DNA of 64,000 bases, taken from NCBI GenBank assembly GCA_041658345.1, contig JBBAAK010000001.1:62001-126000 (forward strand), given 5' to 3'. The stretch is from JBAZYV01 sp041658345. GTDB taxonomy: Bacteria > Patescibacteriota > Gracilibacteria > UBA1369 > 2-02-FULL-48-14. This document shows positions 42,965 to 51,413 of this stretch, piece after piece; positions within the stretch are counted from its first letter, which is position 1; the number at the start of each line of letters is the position of its first letter. A model generated the notes under the pieces. The model saw only the letters and a list, made by a program, of their open reading frames with translations. It searched no databases and was not told the origin of the DNA. Position numbers and translations under genes: made by a program.

Positions 42965-43022
42965 ATTTAAAAGTAAATTGCGTATTACTTTGCCAGAAAA
43001 CAAGGATTTATACAACTTGCTC

Positions 43023-43051
43023 TTAAACTTTTGTAAAACTTTAGTTACACT
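43023..43051 (+). promoter_or_regulatory. Promoter of the FtsA-like operon, leaderless geometry
   Basis: TTAAAC (43023-43028), 17 bp, TACACT (43046-43051). Only 6 bases separate the -10 from ATG 43058, so transcription would start on or next to the start codon. Confidence 0.5.
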
Positions 43052-43057
43052 AGCGCC

Positions 43058-44311
43058 ATGTTTGGCTTGGGAAACCCATTATCACAGAAACGAGAAAGAC
43101 TGTTCACAGTTCTAGACATCGGCACTGAATCAATTAAGGTGCTCAACTGTTTAGTGCAAGGTAAAGAAGTCGAAATTTTAGGTAAGGGAGTTGCCATGCA
43201 AAATGTTGGAGAAATGGAAAATGGGGCGATTACAGATATAGCCGGAGTTATAGAAAAGTGCCATTTGGCAATGCGCGATGCAGATAGGATGTCTGGATCT
43301 GTTCCACAGCAGATGATTGTTGGAATTGCCGGTGAACTAATTAAGGGAGCCACCTCTACGGTTACGTATAAACGCAGGGACCCAGGTAGCAAAATCCATC
43401 TTGAGGAGCTGAGAAATATCATTCATAAAGTGCAATGGAAAGCTTTTGAAAAAGTTCGCGGAGATCTCGCACATGAAACCGGCTTTAACGAAATAGATGT
43501 AAAACTGGTTTATGCATCTATTGTGGACACCAGAATTGATGGCTATAAGGTTGCAAATCCAATCGGTTTTCAAGGGCGAGAGGTTATGATGAGCGTCTTT
43601 AATGCCTTTTCACCAATCGTTCATTTTGGCGCTTTACAAACAATTAGTGCGGAAATGGATCGCGAGCTAATTGCCATCATGGCTGAGCCTTATGCCGTGG
43701 GAAGGCTACTTGGGGGAACTGAGTTACAAGGTTATAGTGGAATATTTTTGGATATTGGTGGATCAGCTACAGATATTTCCGTGGTTATTGATGGAAGCGT
43801 GGTTGGTACAAAAATGTTTAATTTAGGTGGACGAGCATTCACAAAAAGGCTTTCGAAAGCTTTGAATGTTTCCCATTATGAGGCTGAAGAAGTCAAAACG
43901 GCTTTTTCTTTGAATCAACTGGAACATCAATCACACAATATTGTGGGCAAAGCCCTTGCTTCAGATACGGAGATTTGGCTGTCCGGCGTTTATTTTTCAC
44001 TCCAAGAACTTTCCGATATTGATTCTCTACCGCCAACGGTTTATCTTTGTGGCGGTGGTTCTCTTTTACCATTGTTAAAAGAGGGGCTTGAGGGCAGTGA
44101 TTGGTACAAAAATCTACCTTTCCCACGCAAGCCACAGGTGAAATATTTGCTTCCAAAAAATATCTCTCACATTAAGGATAAAACGGGTACTATTGATTCG
44201 CCCATAGATATAGCTCCAATAGCCCTAGCCAGCACAGGCATGGAGATTATGACCGAAGAAAAGACTTTAACAAAGATGCTCCAAAAAGTCGTACGTCTTA
44301 TGCAGGTTTAA
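43058..44311 (+). CDS. FtsA/PilM-like actin-fold ATPase
   Basis: A 417-residue protein of the FtsA/Hsp70-like fold: phosphate-1 motif FTVLDIGTESIKVL (16-29), an extended 1C-like insertion (about 85-175), phosphate-2 GIFLDIGGSATDISVV and adenosine motif VYLCGGGSLLPLL. The amphipathic C-terminal tail (KMLQKVVRLMQV) could be a membrane-targeting sequence as in FtsA. No ftsZ or pil genes are adjacent, so division versus pilus assembly cannot be settled. The next gene is a single-span protein with a baseplate-J-like domain. Confidence 0.78.
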   Translation: MFGLGNPLSQKRERLFTVLDIGTESIKVLNCLVQGKEVEILGKGVAMQNVGEMENGAITDIAGVIEKCHLAMRDADRMSGSVPQQMIVGIAGELIKGATSTVTYKRRDPGSKIHLEELRNIIHKVQWKAFEKVRGDLAHETGFNEIDVKLVYASIVDTRIDGYKVANPIGFQGREVMMSVFNAFSPIVHFGALQTISAEMDRELIAIMAEPYAVGRLLGGTELQGYSGIFLDIGGSATDISVVIDGSVVGTKMFNLGGRAFTKRLSKALNVSHYEAEEVKTAFSLNQLEHQSHNIVGKALASDTEIWLSGVYFSLQELSDIDSLPPTVYLCGGGSLLPLLKEGLEGSDWYKNLPFPRKPQVKYLLPKNISHIKDKTGTIDSPIDIAPIALASTGMEIMTEEKTLTKMLQKVVRLMQV

Positions 44312-44332
44312 TCACAAGTTTTAATTCACGCC

Positions 44333-46072
44333 ATGACAGACGAAATCCGCAAAGTTTCAAAGAAAAAGATTATTTTCGTGCAAATCGACGAAGAAATAAC
44401 CGGAATTTTTGAGCGTGTGCAAAAGTTGTCATATAAAGACATCTATTTGGTAGTTCCAAAACGGGCGGTTTTGCTTCAGAGTATTGTGAATCTGAAAATT
44501 TTAAAACAGAAACTGGAAGAGATTGATAAAACGCTCGCAATTATCACCAACGATCCAAATGGAATGAAGTTGGCGTGCCAAGCGGAAGTGAGAGTTTTTG
44601 ATCACTGGAATATTGACGAATCCGCAAAGTTGCAAAAACAGGAAAGGGACCCTGAAACTGCGCTTCTTAAACCCATTGCCGCAACACAAAATGATGTATC
44701 GGAAGATTCCCCTTTCCGCCTGCCAAAGAAAAAATCTTCTATTTTTGAAGTGGTTAGACATTTAAAAGGTAAAGGCAAAGGTTTTTCTTTAAGGGCATAT
44801 CTTTCCGATTTCAGAAAGCACCGCCTTGAGAAGCAGACTTTAAATTTTTATCTAACGCCTGGTAGAAAAAAATTCCTCGCTGGATTTTTGCTTTTTAGTG
44901 CGATTATATTTTTTGTAATTGTTTATGTTGTTTTGCCTGGCGCAACTATTTATATAGAGCCTTCTTCTTATGTGATTACAAAAGTTATAAATGTAAGTTT
45001 TACGCAAAATCCATCTGAGCCAAGAGAGCTGGCTTCTTATGCCGTAGATGCAAATACCGAGTTAACCATCACACATCCGGCTACAGGAATCACCAGTAAT
45101 GGACAAAATGCTTCTGGGAATCTTACTGTTATAAATACTAGTGGCACGGAGAGGCCTTTAATTGCAAGTACGCGTTTCCAAACTGATGATGGAATAGTTT
45201 TTCGTCTCCAAAAGGAAGTTATTGTGCCTGCCGGGAGTACAGATAATCCTGGCAAATTAGAGCTTACGGTTGTGGCGGATCCGGTTGACGCAAATGGGCT
45301 TGCGACCGGTGATCGCGGGAATGTTGGCCCTAGCAAATTCTTCTTGCCGGGACTGCGCGAGGATAGTCGTAGTGAACTTTATGGCGAAAGCTATACTGCA
45401 ATGACAGGTGGCACGACTGATGTAATCGTAAAAGTAACAGAGGAAGATTTGATTGCCGCTCAAACAAAGCTGGCAAGCGATTTGGAAGAAAAAGCTTTAT
45501 CCGCACTAAGAAAAGAAGCACTAAGTCTTGGGAATACCAAGGGCTTGAGTTTAAAACTACTCGAAGATTCAGACGTTTTGCAGTTTGGAACGGCTAAAAT
45601 AGATCTTCCGTATGAGCTCATTGGAAAAGAAATGGGGACTTTTGAACTTTCCGGCACCATTAGCGCAAGTGGAGTAGCGTACGATCCTGATGCTCTTTAT
45701 GAGATATTAAAAAATGAAATAATCGCTTCAAAAACTCCTGGCAAGCAATTGGTTTCAATCAATGGGGACTCCATTAGCTTGAATGTTTTGGAATCCAATA
45801 ATTCTTCACTCACATACAAAGTTACTGTTCAAATCCAAGGTGTAGAGGAATATGAGATAAATCCCCAATCTGTTGGTGGCGCTGAACTTGCAGAAAAAAT
45901 CAAGGAACATATTGCCGGTAAAACCGTTATTGAAGCCACAAATTATATTGAAAATCTCCCGGATGTTAATAAGGTACAAATCAAACTTTGGCCTATCTGG
46001 TCCCCTTCCATACCAAGCTTGCCTGACAACATTCGCATTAAATCTCTTTCCGAATCAGAGCAAATTGAGTAA
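44333..46072 (+). CDS. Single-span membrane protein with baseplate-J-like domain
   Basis: A 579-residue protein. A cytoplasmic N-terminal domain (residues 1-180) is followed by one membrane helix (about 182-205, AGFLLFSAIIFFVIVYVVLP) and a large outside domain. This has an RFQTDDGIVFRLQKEVIVPAG stretch typical of baseplate J/gp47-like proteins in CPR genomes, then VADPVDANGLATGDRGNVGP, a helical segment and two beta-rich C-terminal parts. Co-transcribed with the FtsA-like gene (21-base gap), so it could be its membrane partner, as PilN is for PilM. That partnership is inference. Confidence 0.65.
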   Translation: MTDEIRKVSKKKIIFVQIDEEITGIFERVQKLSYKDIYLVVPKRAVLLQSIVNLKILKQKLEEIDKTLAIITNDPNGMKLACQAEVRVFDHWNIDESAKLQKQERDPETALLKPIAATQNDVSEDSPFRLPKKKSSIFEVVRHLKGKGKGFSLRAYLSDFRKHRLEKQTLNFYLTPGRKKFLAGFLLFSAIIFFVIVYVVLPGATIYIEPSSYVITKVINVSFTQNPSEPRELASYAVDANTELTITHPATGITSNGQNASGNLTVINTSGTERPLIASTRFQTDDGIVFRLQKEVIVPAGSTDNPGKLELTVVADPVDANGLATGDRGNVGPSKFFLPGLREDSRSELYGESYTAMTGGTTDVIVKVTEEDLIAAQTKLASDLEEKALSALRKEALSLGNTKGLSLKLLEDSDVLQFGTAKIDLPYELIGKEMGTFELSGTISASGVAYDPDALYEILKNEIIASKTPGKQLVSINGDSISLNVLESNNSSLTYKVTVQIQGVEEYEINPQSVGGAELAEKIKEHIAGKTVIEATNYIENLPDVNKVQIKLWPIWSPSIPSLPDNIRIKSLSESEQIE

Positions 46073-46086
46073 ACTTAGCCCAAATT

Positions 46087-47517
46087 ATGACAAAACTACC
46101 TACTCAAGCTCAAGATTTTTCCGAGTGGTATAATTCCCTGGTAAGCCTGGCGGAATTATCTCAACACAGCCCGGTTAAAGGCTGTATGATAATCAAACCT
46201 TATGGCTATGCTATTTGGGAGAATATTCAGCGTGAACTCGATAGGCGCATCAAAGAAGCCGGAGTGCAAAATGCTTATTTTCCTCTATTTATTCCGCAAA
46301 GTTTTTTAACAAAGGAGAAGGATCATGTTAAGGGTTTTGCTCCCGAATGTGCCGTGGTTACTCATGGTGGTGGGCAGGAACTTGCCGAGCCACTTGTGGT
46401 TCGCCCTACTTCCGAGACGATTATGTATGATGCATTTTCCGGCTGGGTGCAAAGTTATAGGGATCTACCACTACTAATAAATCAATGGGCTAATGTGGTT
46501 AGATGGGAGATGAGGACTCGCCCTTTTTTACGAACTACAGAATTCTTGTGGCAAGAAGGTCATACCGCCCATGCAACGCAAAAAGAGGCGGAAGTTGAAG
46601 TGATGCGTGCCCTTACAATGTATACGGATTTTGATCGTGATTTTTTGGCTCTTCCCGTTTTAACAGGTAAAAAATCACCAAAAGAAACTTTTGCCGGAGC
46701 GGTTTATACCACTACAACCGAGGCCCTTGCAAAAGACGGAAAGGTTATACAGGCCGGGACTTCACACTTACTTGGCCAAACTTTTGCTAAAGCTTTTAAT
46801 ATTAAATTCCAAGACGAAAATGGAGAAAATCAATATGTTTGGCAGACTTCTTGGGGACTTTCAACCAGAATTATAGGTACTATTATTGTTTGCCATGGTG
46901 ATGACAAAGGGCTGGTACTTCCACCTCGCGTTGCTCCGTACCAGGTTGTTTTGGTCCCAATTTACAAAACGGAAGAGGATAAAGAAGCCGTTTTGAGTGC
47001 CTTAGAAAAACTCTCAAGCAATTTAAAAACCGCCGGTGTCCGCGTGCATTTGGACGCCAGAGAAACCGTTACTCCAGGATTTAAATTTAACGAATGGGAA
47101 CTTAAAGGAGTCCCTGTTAGGGTTGATGTTGGGCCACGCGATTTGGCTAATGGTGAAGCTATTTGTGCAAGGCGAGATACCAGTGAAAAAATGGCAGTTA
47201 AAATAGAGGATTTGCCAGTTTTTATTGTAAAACTTTTGGACCTGATCCATGATTCAATGTTGCTTAAAGCACAAAAGAATTTAGCGGAACATATTTTTGA
47301 AGCTGATAACGTTGAGGATATGGTTAAAATCTTGGATGAAAAAGGTGGTCTTGTTAAGGCCCCTTGGGCTGGGACTGAGGATGACGAACGCAAAATGCAA
47401 GAGAAAACCAAGGCTACGATTCGCATCGTATCCGAAGAAAAATGGCCGGAGACCAGGAAGTGTATTTTCACAGGCAAAGAAACCGATACGGTTGTGTACT
47501 TCGCTAGAGCGTACTAA
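46087..47517 (+). CDS. proS: Prolyl-tRNA synthetase (short, archaeal/eukaryotic-type)
   Basis: A 476-residue class II synthetase. Motif 1 region GCMIIKPYGYAIWENIQRELD, motif 2 NVVRWEMRTRPFLRTTEFLWQEGHTAH, the TSETIM loop (VVRPTSETIMY) and motif 3 in the GLSTRIIG segment are present, with an anticodon-binding domain after residue 285. The editing INS domain of bacterial-type ProRS is absent and a C-terminal zinc-like domain is reduced. This is the ProS type 3 form, common in CPR and Archaea. Confidence 0.95.
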   Translation: MTKLPTQAQDFSEWYNSLVSLAELSQHSPVKGCMIIKPYGYAIWENIQRELDRRIKEAGVQNAYFPLFIPQSFLTKEKDHVKGFAPECAVVTHGGGQELAEPLVVRPTSETIMYDAFSGWVQSYRDLPLLINQWANVVRWEMRTRPFLRTTEFLWQEGHTAHATQKEAEVEVMRALTMYTDFDRDFLALPVLTGKKSPKETFAGAVYTTTTEALAKDGKVIQAGTSHLLGQTFAKAFNIKFQDENGENQYVWQTSWGLSTRIIGTIIVCHGDDKGLVLPPRVAPYQVVLVPIYKTEEDKEAVLSALEKLSSNLKTAGVRVHLDARETVTPGFKFNEWELKGVPVRVDVGPRDLANGEAICARRDTSEKMAVKIEDLPVFIVKLLDLIHDSMLLKAQKNLAEHIFEADNVEDMVKILDEKGGLVKAPWAGTEDDERKMQEKTKATIRIVSEEKWPETRKCIFTGKETDTVVYFARAY

Positions 47518-47538
47518 AAAGCCTTTGTGAAAAGGCTA
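47513..47538 (-). terminator. Terminator of the 47536-48276 gene
   Basis: Leftward AGCCTTT, loop TCAC, AAAGGCT, then TTTTTAG. The hairpin (47537-47520) overlaps the stop codon; the T-run reaches into the proS stop region. Confidence 0.65.
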
Positions 47539-48276
47539 AATCCCGAGTTGTTTACGTATTTCTTCGGCTTTGTTTTGCTCTTCCTCTTTTTTTGATGCTG
47601 ATTTGTATTCTGCTTCAAGGTCTTTCCAATCTGCATAATGCTCGTCTTCCAATTTCTTAAGTTGAGTGGAATGTTTGCCGGAAAGTTCAATGAATTTTAC
47701 TTTTTCTTCCTCGAAAATACGGATTAGTTCATCAACCTGTTGTTGACGAAGTTTTGGGATTGAATCGATGATTTTTTTCTTTTCGTCTCTAGAAAGAGAA
47801 ATTGAACCTGCTAGTAGTTTTAAAAAGTAATTTTCGTCAAAAGTAAGCTCGTGCTTTGGAAGGACTATTGTAGTTGTAAATTCAGCGGTTTTTACGCCAA
47901 ACTTATAATTTGGATCACCTGGCGGTGGCATTTGACCACTTGCCGGGTCCATAAATCCCGCCATTGGGGCTTGTGGTTGAGGCTGGCCTGCGCCTTGCTG
48001 GCCTTGGTAAGCCTGCCCTGCATAAGGATCATAAGCTCCTTGGCCCATCTGCCCGCCTTGAACAGGCTGAGCCTGCATTGGTTGTACCGGTTGTACAGGC
48101 GCTTGCCCATAATCATAGTACTGAGTTGCAGGTTGAACAGGCTGAGCTTGCGGAGCCGGTTGCCCAACTACAGGTTGCGCTTGTGGTGGTACAGGCGGTG
48201 GTGGCGGTGTGGGTTGCCCCCATCCTCCTACGAATCCACCTGAATAAGCCGAATTTTGATTTGTATCGTCTGACAT
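47536..48276 (-). CDS. Pro/Gln-rich protein with helical C-terminal domain
   Basis: A 246-residue protein from ATG 48276. Residues ~20-120 are a low-complexity Pro/Gln/Ala tract (GQPTPPPPPVPPQAQPVV), followed by YKFGVKTAEFTTTIVLPKHEL and a charged, probably coiled-coil domain (140-246, including KLRQQQVDELIRIFEEEK). The helical part resembles nothing I can name. The start is fixed by a -10 box only 7 bases upstream. Confidence 0.65.
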   Translation of the reverse strand: MSDDTNQNSAYSGGFVGGWGQPTPPPPPVPPQAQPVVGQPAPQAQPVQPATQYYDYGQAPVQPVQPMQAQPVQGGQMGQGAYDPYAGQAYQGQQGAGQPQPQAPMAGFMDPASGQMPPPGDPNYKFGVKTAEFTTTIVLPKHELTFDENYFLKLLAGSISLSRDEKKKIIDSIPKLRQQQVDELIRIFEEEKVKFIELSGKHSTQLKKLEDEHYADWKDLEAEYKSASKKEEEQNKAEEIRKQLGI

Positions 48277-48283
48277 CGTGGTA

Positions 48284-48292
48284 ATTGTAGCA
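48284..48292 (-). promoter_or_regulatory. Extended -10 with leaderless geometry
   Basis: Leftward TGC-TACAAT (TACAAT 48289-48284) ends 7 bases before ATG 48276. Confidence 0.55.
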
Positions 48293-48322
48293 CACTTTTT
48301 CTGCATGTGGAAGATATACAAA

Positions 48323-48357
48323 AAGAGGGCCCCCTCCACGCCATGAAGAGCCCTCTT
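48323..48357. other. Hairpin in the divergent promoter region
   Basis: AAGAGGGC (48323-48330) pairs perfectly with GCCCTCTT (48350-48357), with a 19-base loop. It sits upstream of both divergent genes, so it is more likely a regulatory or RNA element than a terminator of either. Confidence 0.35.
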
Positions 48358-48474
48358 CAACCGTAATTAAACTAATGTTCTTAGTTGACTTGATGTCAAA
48401 TAAGTTGTGATTATATACAATTTCTACAAACTTGTCTAGTCTTTTTTTTGTGAGTATGTAAAATCTAAGTACTT

Positions 48475-49677
48475 ATGGTTAAGTCACTCACGTCATACAT
48501 ACCTGTTACACTTGCTGTTGTGCTTGCCGTTACGCTTGGTTTTTTTGATGCGCAAAATCACCCTACAAAGCAGTTTTTTTCCAATGAATCTTTGCAATCA
48601 ATGCGTACTCTCAACTTTGAATATCAAATTGTGATCGAGGATTTAACGGCTCCAAGTAGTTCCCCGCTCATGTCTGAACTTTTTAAGGCGGATGTTTTGT
48701 TGCCCAGCCAGACTGCCGATCGTTCAAACAAAGGCCTTGTGGTTACGCTTGATTCCTCTATCACAGATTCAAAAATGCTTCTTTTACAGCCTGTTAAGCC
48801 ATTAACGGATGAGGAGCTCAGAAATGTCGCGGAGGCTTACAATCAAGTAATCCCCGAGTTTACTAATGTGGAATTGGACCAAGATGTGGCTTTGGAAAGC
48901 ATTATTTATGATTGGGAGCTATTCCCTACAGAAAAAAGTGCTCAAGTCGATTTGTCTTCTTCCGTTGATGAGCCGGTAAAAGTTGCCGTTATAGATAGCG
49001 GAATTGATACTTCGCATGAGGTTTTTGCGAGTAGCAGTGTGCATTCCGGATGGAATACGATCACAGGAGATGAAACCATGTACGATGATGTTGGACATGG
49101 GACTCATATTGCCGGTTTGATCGCGATGCACGCTCCTTCCGCCGAGATTTATCCTTATAAAATTGTAGACAGCAAAGGCGGACGTCTTTCTAACGTGCTG
49201 GAGGCCTTTTCCAGGGCCATTGATGATGATGTTGACGTGATAAATACTAGTTTTGGGCTTTCTTCACAGTCTTATGCGTTGGGAGAAATTGTTGAAAAGG
49301 CTTACAAAGATGGAATTATTGTTGTGTCTGCATCCGGCAATAGTGGCGCAGATACCACGTTTTATCCGGCTTACTATGAGAATACTATTGCGGTTGCCGG
49401 CGTGGATGCAAGCAATCACAAAATGCCAAGTTCTAATTTTGGAGATTGGGTGGATGTGGCAGCTTATGGCTACCATGTAAGATCTGCCCTGCCTAATAAT
49501 CTTTATGGATACAAGAGCGGAACTTCGCAAGCTACGGCCATTGTGAGTGGTGCTGTTGCCAATTTGCTTGCTGATTCTGCCGTGGAAATGAGTTTTAATG
49601 ATGTACTTGTGGCTTTAAAAGCCAGCACAGAACAGATCCCGGATGGCGAACTTGCAGGATTAGCGGTTATTGAGTAA
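48475..49677 (+). CDS. Exported subtilisin-like serine protease (S8)
   Basis: A 400-residue protein with an N-terminal hydrophobic segment (IPVTLAVVLAVTLGFF), a propeptide-like part (30-165), and the catalytic domain. The triad is complete: Asp174 (VAVIDSGIDTSH), His208 (DVGHGTHIAGL) and Ser351 (SGTSQATAIVSG, with Met of the usual GTSMA replaced by Gln), and SASGNSG carries the oxyanion Asn. It is probably secreted or membrane-anchored and could process surface proteins. A hairpin after the gene may terminate it. Confidence 0.88.
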   Translation: MVKSLTSYIPVTLAVVLAVTLGFFDAQNHPTKQFFSNESLQSMRTLNFEYQIVIEDLTAPSSSPLMSELFKADVLLPSQTADRSNKGLVVTLDSSITDSKMLLLQPVKPLTDEELRNVAEAYNQVIPEFTNVELDQDVALESIIYDWELFPTEKSAQVDLSSSVDEPVKVAVIDSGIDTSHEVFASSSVHSGWNTITGDETMYDDVGHGTHIAGLIAMHAPSAEIYPYKIVDSKGGRLSNVLEAFSRAIDDDVDVINTSFGLSSQSYALGEIVEKAYKDGIIVVSASGNSGADTTFYPAYYENTIAVAGVDASNHKMPSSNFGDWVDVAAYGYHVRSALPNNLYGYKSGTSQATAIVSGAVANLLADSAVEMSFNDVLVALKASTEQIPDGELAGLAVIE

Positions 49678-49686
49678 AATCCGGTT

Positions 49687-49704
49687 CACTACGGGCGGTT
49701 AGCT
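49687..49704 (+). repeat. Duplicated 5' fragment of the tRNA-Val region
   Basis: CACTACGGGCGGTTAGCT occurs here and again at 49763-49780, where it covers six upstream bases plus the first 12 bases of tRNA-Val. The copies are 76 bp apart. The first copy is not followed by a tRNA body. Confidence 0.8.
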
Positions 49705-49739
49705 ACCTGCGGTGGCAGGAGGCCCTCCGTTCAATTTCA

Positions 49740-49755
49740 GGAGAGCAAGCTCTCC
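49740..49755 (+). terminator. Probable terminator of the subtilase gene
   Basis: GGAGAGC-AA-GCTCTCC is a perfect inverted repeat followed by a weak TTCATCTC; about 60 bases after the protease stop and 13 before the tRNA. Confidence 0.45.
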
Positions 49756-49768
49756 TTCATCTCACTAC

Positions 49769-49845
49769 GGGCGGTTAGCTCAGCTGGTTAGAGCGCCACA
49801 TTGACATTGTGGAGGTCGATGGTTCGAGTCCATTATCGCCCACCA
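49769..49845 (+). tRNA. tRNA-Val (GAC)
   Basis: A 77-base cloverleaf with encoded CCA. Acceptor GGGCGGT pairs with ATCGCCC, anticodon arm CCACA-TTGACAT-TGTGG with anticodon GAC, T arm GATGG-TTCGAGT-CCATT. It anchors array B: 4 bases after its CCACCA lies a TTGACA promoter box, the geometry seen after several of the repeats. Confidence 0.95.
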
Positions 49846-49849
49846 GGAC

Positions 49850-49878
49850 TTGACAAGAGTGTTTGTTTGTGTTTTAAT
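49850..49878 (+). promoter_or_regulatory. Promoter of the first array B gene
   Basis: TTGACA (49850-49855), 17 bp spacer, TTTAAT (49873-49878), immediately after the tRNA-Val 3' end. Confidence 0.5.
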
Positions 49879-49910
49879 TCACCCGATTTTACTATTTTAA
49901 GAATATTCAA

Positions 49911-50324
49911 ATGAGTTCTCCTGAACATAAAAATTTGTTCGATCATGCATGGGATAGAGCAGAAGAAACGTCTGGAGTTGATTGGGATAAACTAGGTTTT
50001 GGAAATTTTGGCGGTGAAAGATTTTTCTTTCTCCATTTACCAGTCGCAATTGCTAGTGAAGTTTTGGGTGTACTTGGTGGCGGAGCAAAAGCTTGCTCTA
50101 GTGGGATATTATCGGCAACGAAAGATTTTGCATTAGGTCCAAAAACTGATGATGGCGTAAGAACAGGTTGGAGATCCAGTACACCACAGAATTGTCCACC
50201 AGAGGCAAGAGGGGCATATGCAATTCAAGGCTTGCTCTGTGAAGCGTTGCCAAGAAATCTTGTTGCAGGCTTACAAAGCTTATTTGGGACACAAGCAAAG
50301 AAGACCTCTATCGAACAAAAGTAG
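49911..50324 (+). CDS. Hypothetical protein (array B, cassette 1)
   Basis: A 137-residue protein with a Gly/Phe-rich centre (GFGNFGGERFFFLHLPVAIA) and no recognised motif. A moderately hydrophobic stretch (residues 40-65) could be a membrane segment. The stop codon TAG overlaps the first base of the 30-bp repeat that follows. Confidence 0.55.
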   Translation: MSSPEHKNLFDHAWDRAEETSGVDWDKLGFGNFGGERFFFLHLPVAIASEVLGVLGGGAKACSSGILSATKDFALGPKTDDGVRTGWRSSTPQNCPPEARGAYAIQGLLCEALPRNLVAGLQSLFGTQAKKTSIEQK

Positions 50325-50352
50325 TTCTAGAATCATATCTTTAGCTCCACCA
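50323..50352 (+). repeat. Array B repeat 1 (30 bp)
   Basis: Starts AGTTCTAGAA and ends TTTAGCTCCACCA. The sequence after it, ACTGGACA, supplies the -35 of the next cassette. Confidence 0.8.
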
Positions 50353-50354
50353 AC

Positions 50355-50383
50355 TGGACAAAGCCGAGTTTTTGTGTTATAAT
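50355..50383 (+). promoter_or_regulatory. Promoter of the array B GNAT-like gene
   Basis: TGGACA (50355-50360), 17 bp spacer, extended TGT-TATAAT (50378-50383). The -10 region TATAATTAAGTT is identical to that of the paralogue at 26324. Confidence 0.7.
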
Positions 50384-50411
50384 TAAGTTATAAATCAGAA
50401 ATTTATTAAAT

Positions 50412-51329
50412 ATGTCAAAAGTCGACCTATCAGGGAGTGATCACGACGAAGTTGAATTGAGGGTCCAACGTATCCTGGATGCAATAATGGGAGATGCTTC
50501 TTCTGTAGAATTGGATGACCTCGAAAGAACTCGTGAGAGTGTTAGAGCGTTGATAACAAATCCAATAGAAGCTATTTGTCGCATGTATGGATATAAGCCT
50601 TTCCCACCGACTACTCAAAGAATTGATTTGGGCAAAGTTACTATTGGTTCATTGGTAGCAAGTTTAAAAGACGATCATTTTGCAGAATTTGACTCATTAG
50701 TCCATCTTGATTCTTTGGCAAGTTCACAACTTAATACTTCAAGTGGGCATACTTTGAACTTGGTGGCTCGTAAACTGGTGAAAGCGAATGAGGCAGGCAC
50801 ACAAAGTGAATCAATGCATGTTGAATTGATAAATCCAGAAAAAGACAGGCAGGATGCCAATCATTGTGTTTGCAATTTCTGGATTAAAAAAGTTGATCGT
50901 GAGTCATGTGACGAATGGGATTTGCGTGATCGTGTAACCGCTGAAGCTTATCAAGGCCAAGGTGTTGCCTCAGAGATGTTACGGTTTGTTGAGTCTCAAC
51001 TTGCAAAAATGGCTGAAGAAACCGATAGATCACAAGTTATGACTGTTGAATTAGCGCAAGTTGATGTTCTATTCTGGTTGCTTAAAGAAGGTTTTGTACC
51101 TGCCACACATGAAGATGAAGAGCGCATTGGTCGCTTGTTGAAGGGCGATGATAGTCTCACTATAGTTTCTGCTCCTGGGGAGCAGGATCATTCACAAAAA
51201 CGTCAATGGTATATCTTTGAAAAGAAGGAGTATTTTGGTATCGATGGTTCTCCAAAGCCAGGAATATGGGATAAGGCATATTTCCCAAAAGAGTCTTTTA
51301 GAATCCACTTAAAGAAAGAAATCCGTTAA
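50412..51329 (+). CDS. GNAT-like acetyltransferase domain protein (array B, cassette 2)
   Basis: A 305-residue paralogue of the gene at 25410-26324. The GNAT-type loop is AEAYQGQGVASEMLRFVESQ, followed by ELAQVDVLFWLLKEGF and QKRQWYIFEKKEYF. Conserved blocks MHVELINP and HCVCNFWI occur in both. The N-terminal ~55 residues are unrelated to the paralogue's. Probably an N-acyltransferase; its target is unknown. It forms a module bounded by two 30-bp repeats. Confidence 0.65.
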   Translation: MSKVDLSGSDHDEVELRVQRILDAIMGDASSVELDDLERTRESVRALITNPIEAICRMYGYKPFPPTTQRIDLGKVTIGSLVASLKDDHFAEFDSLVHLDSLASSQLNTSSGHTLNLVARKLVKANEAGTQSESMHVELINPEKDRQDANHCVCNFWIKKVDRESCDEWDLRDRVTAEAYQGQGVASEMLRFVESQLAKMAEETDRSQVMTVELAQVDVLFWLLKEGFVPATHEDEERIGRLLKGDDSLTIVSAPGEQDHSQKRQWYIFEKKEYFGIDGSPKPGIWDKAYFPKESFRIHLKKEIR

Positions 51330-51330
51330 C

Positions 51331-51360
51331 AGTTCTAGGACCATCTCTTTTGCCCCACCA
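51331..51360 (+). repeat. Array B repeat 2 (30 bp)
   Basis: Starts AGTTCTAGGACC and ends TTTTGCCCCACCA, directly abutting TTGACA of the next promoter. Confidence 0.8.
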
Positions 51361-51388
51361 TTGACAAAAACAAAAAAGCTGGTACAAT
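51361..51388 (+). promoter_or_regulatory. Promoter of the Trp-rich leader and radical SAM gene
   Basis: TTGACA (51361-51366), 16 bp spacer, TACAAT (51383-51388). The first base follows the last base of repeat 2. Confidence 0.7.
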
Positions 51389-51413
51389 AAGCATGTTTCT
51401 AGATAAGAAATTT

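Noticed and set aside
46962..47477. 171-residue frame antisense to proS
   Set aside because: It has a Ser/Lys-rich shadow composition and lies fully inside the proS catalytic and anticodon-binding regions.
47851..48284. Leu/Arg-rich frames opposite the Pro/Gln-rich gene
   Set aside because: They are the complement of CCN/CAR-rich codons in the low-complexity tract and have no independent start signals.
50323..50352. tRNA pseudogene in the 30-bp repeat
   Set aside because: The CCACCA end and a GTTCTAG T-loop-like string look like a tRNA 3' part, but the distance between them is 5 bases too long and no matching 5' half exists nearby.
51393..51413. Start of the Trp-rich peptide at ATG 51393
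   Set aside because: It is only 4 bases after the -10 box, so the transcript would probably begin inside the codon; ATG 51414 is preferred though 51393 cannot be excluded.
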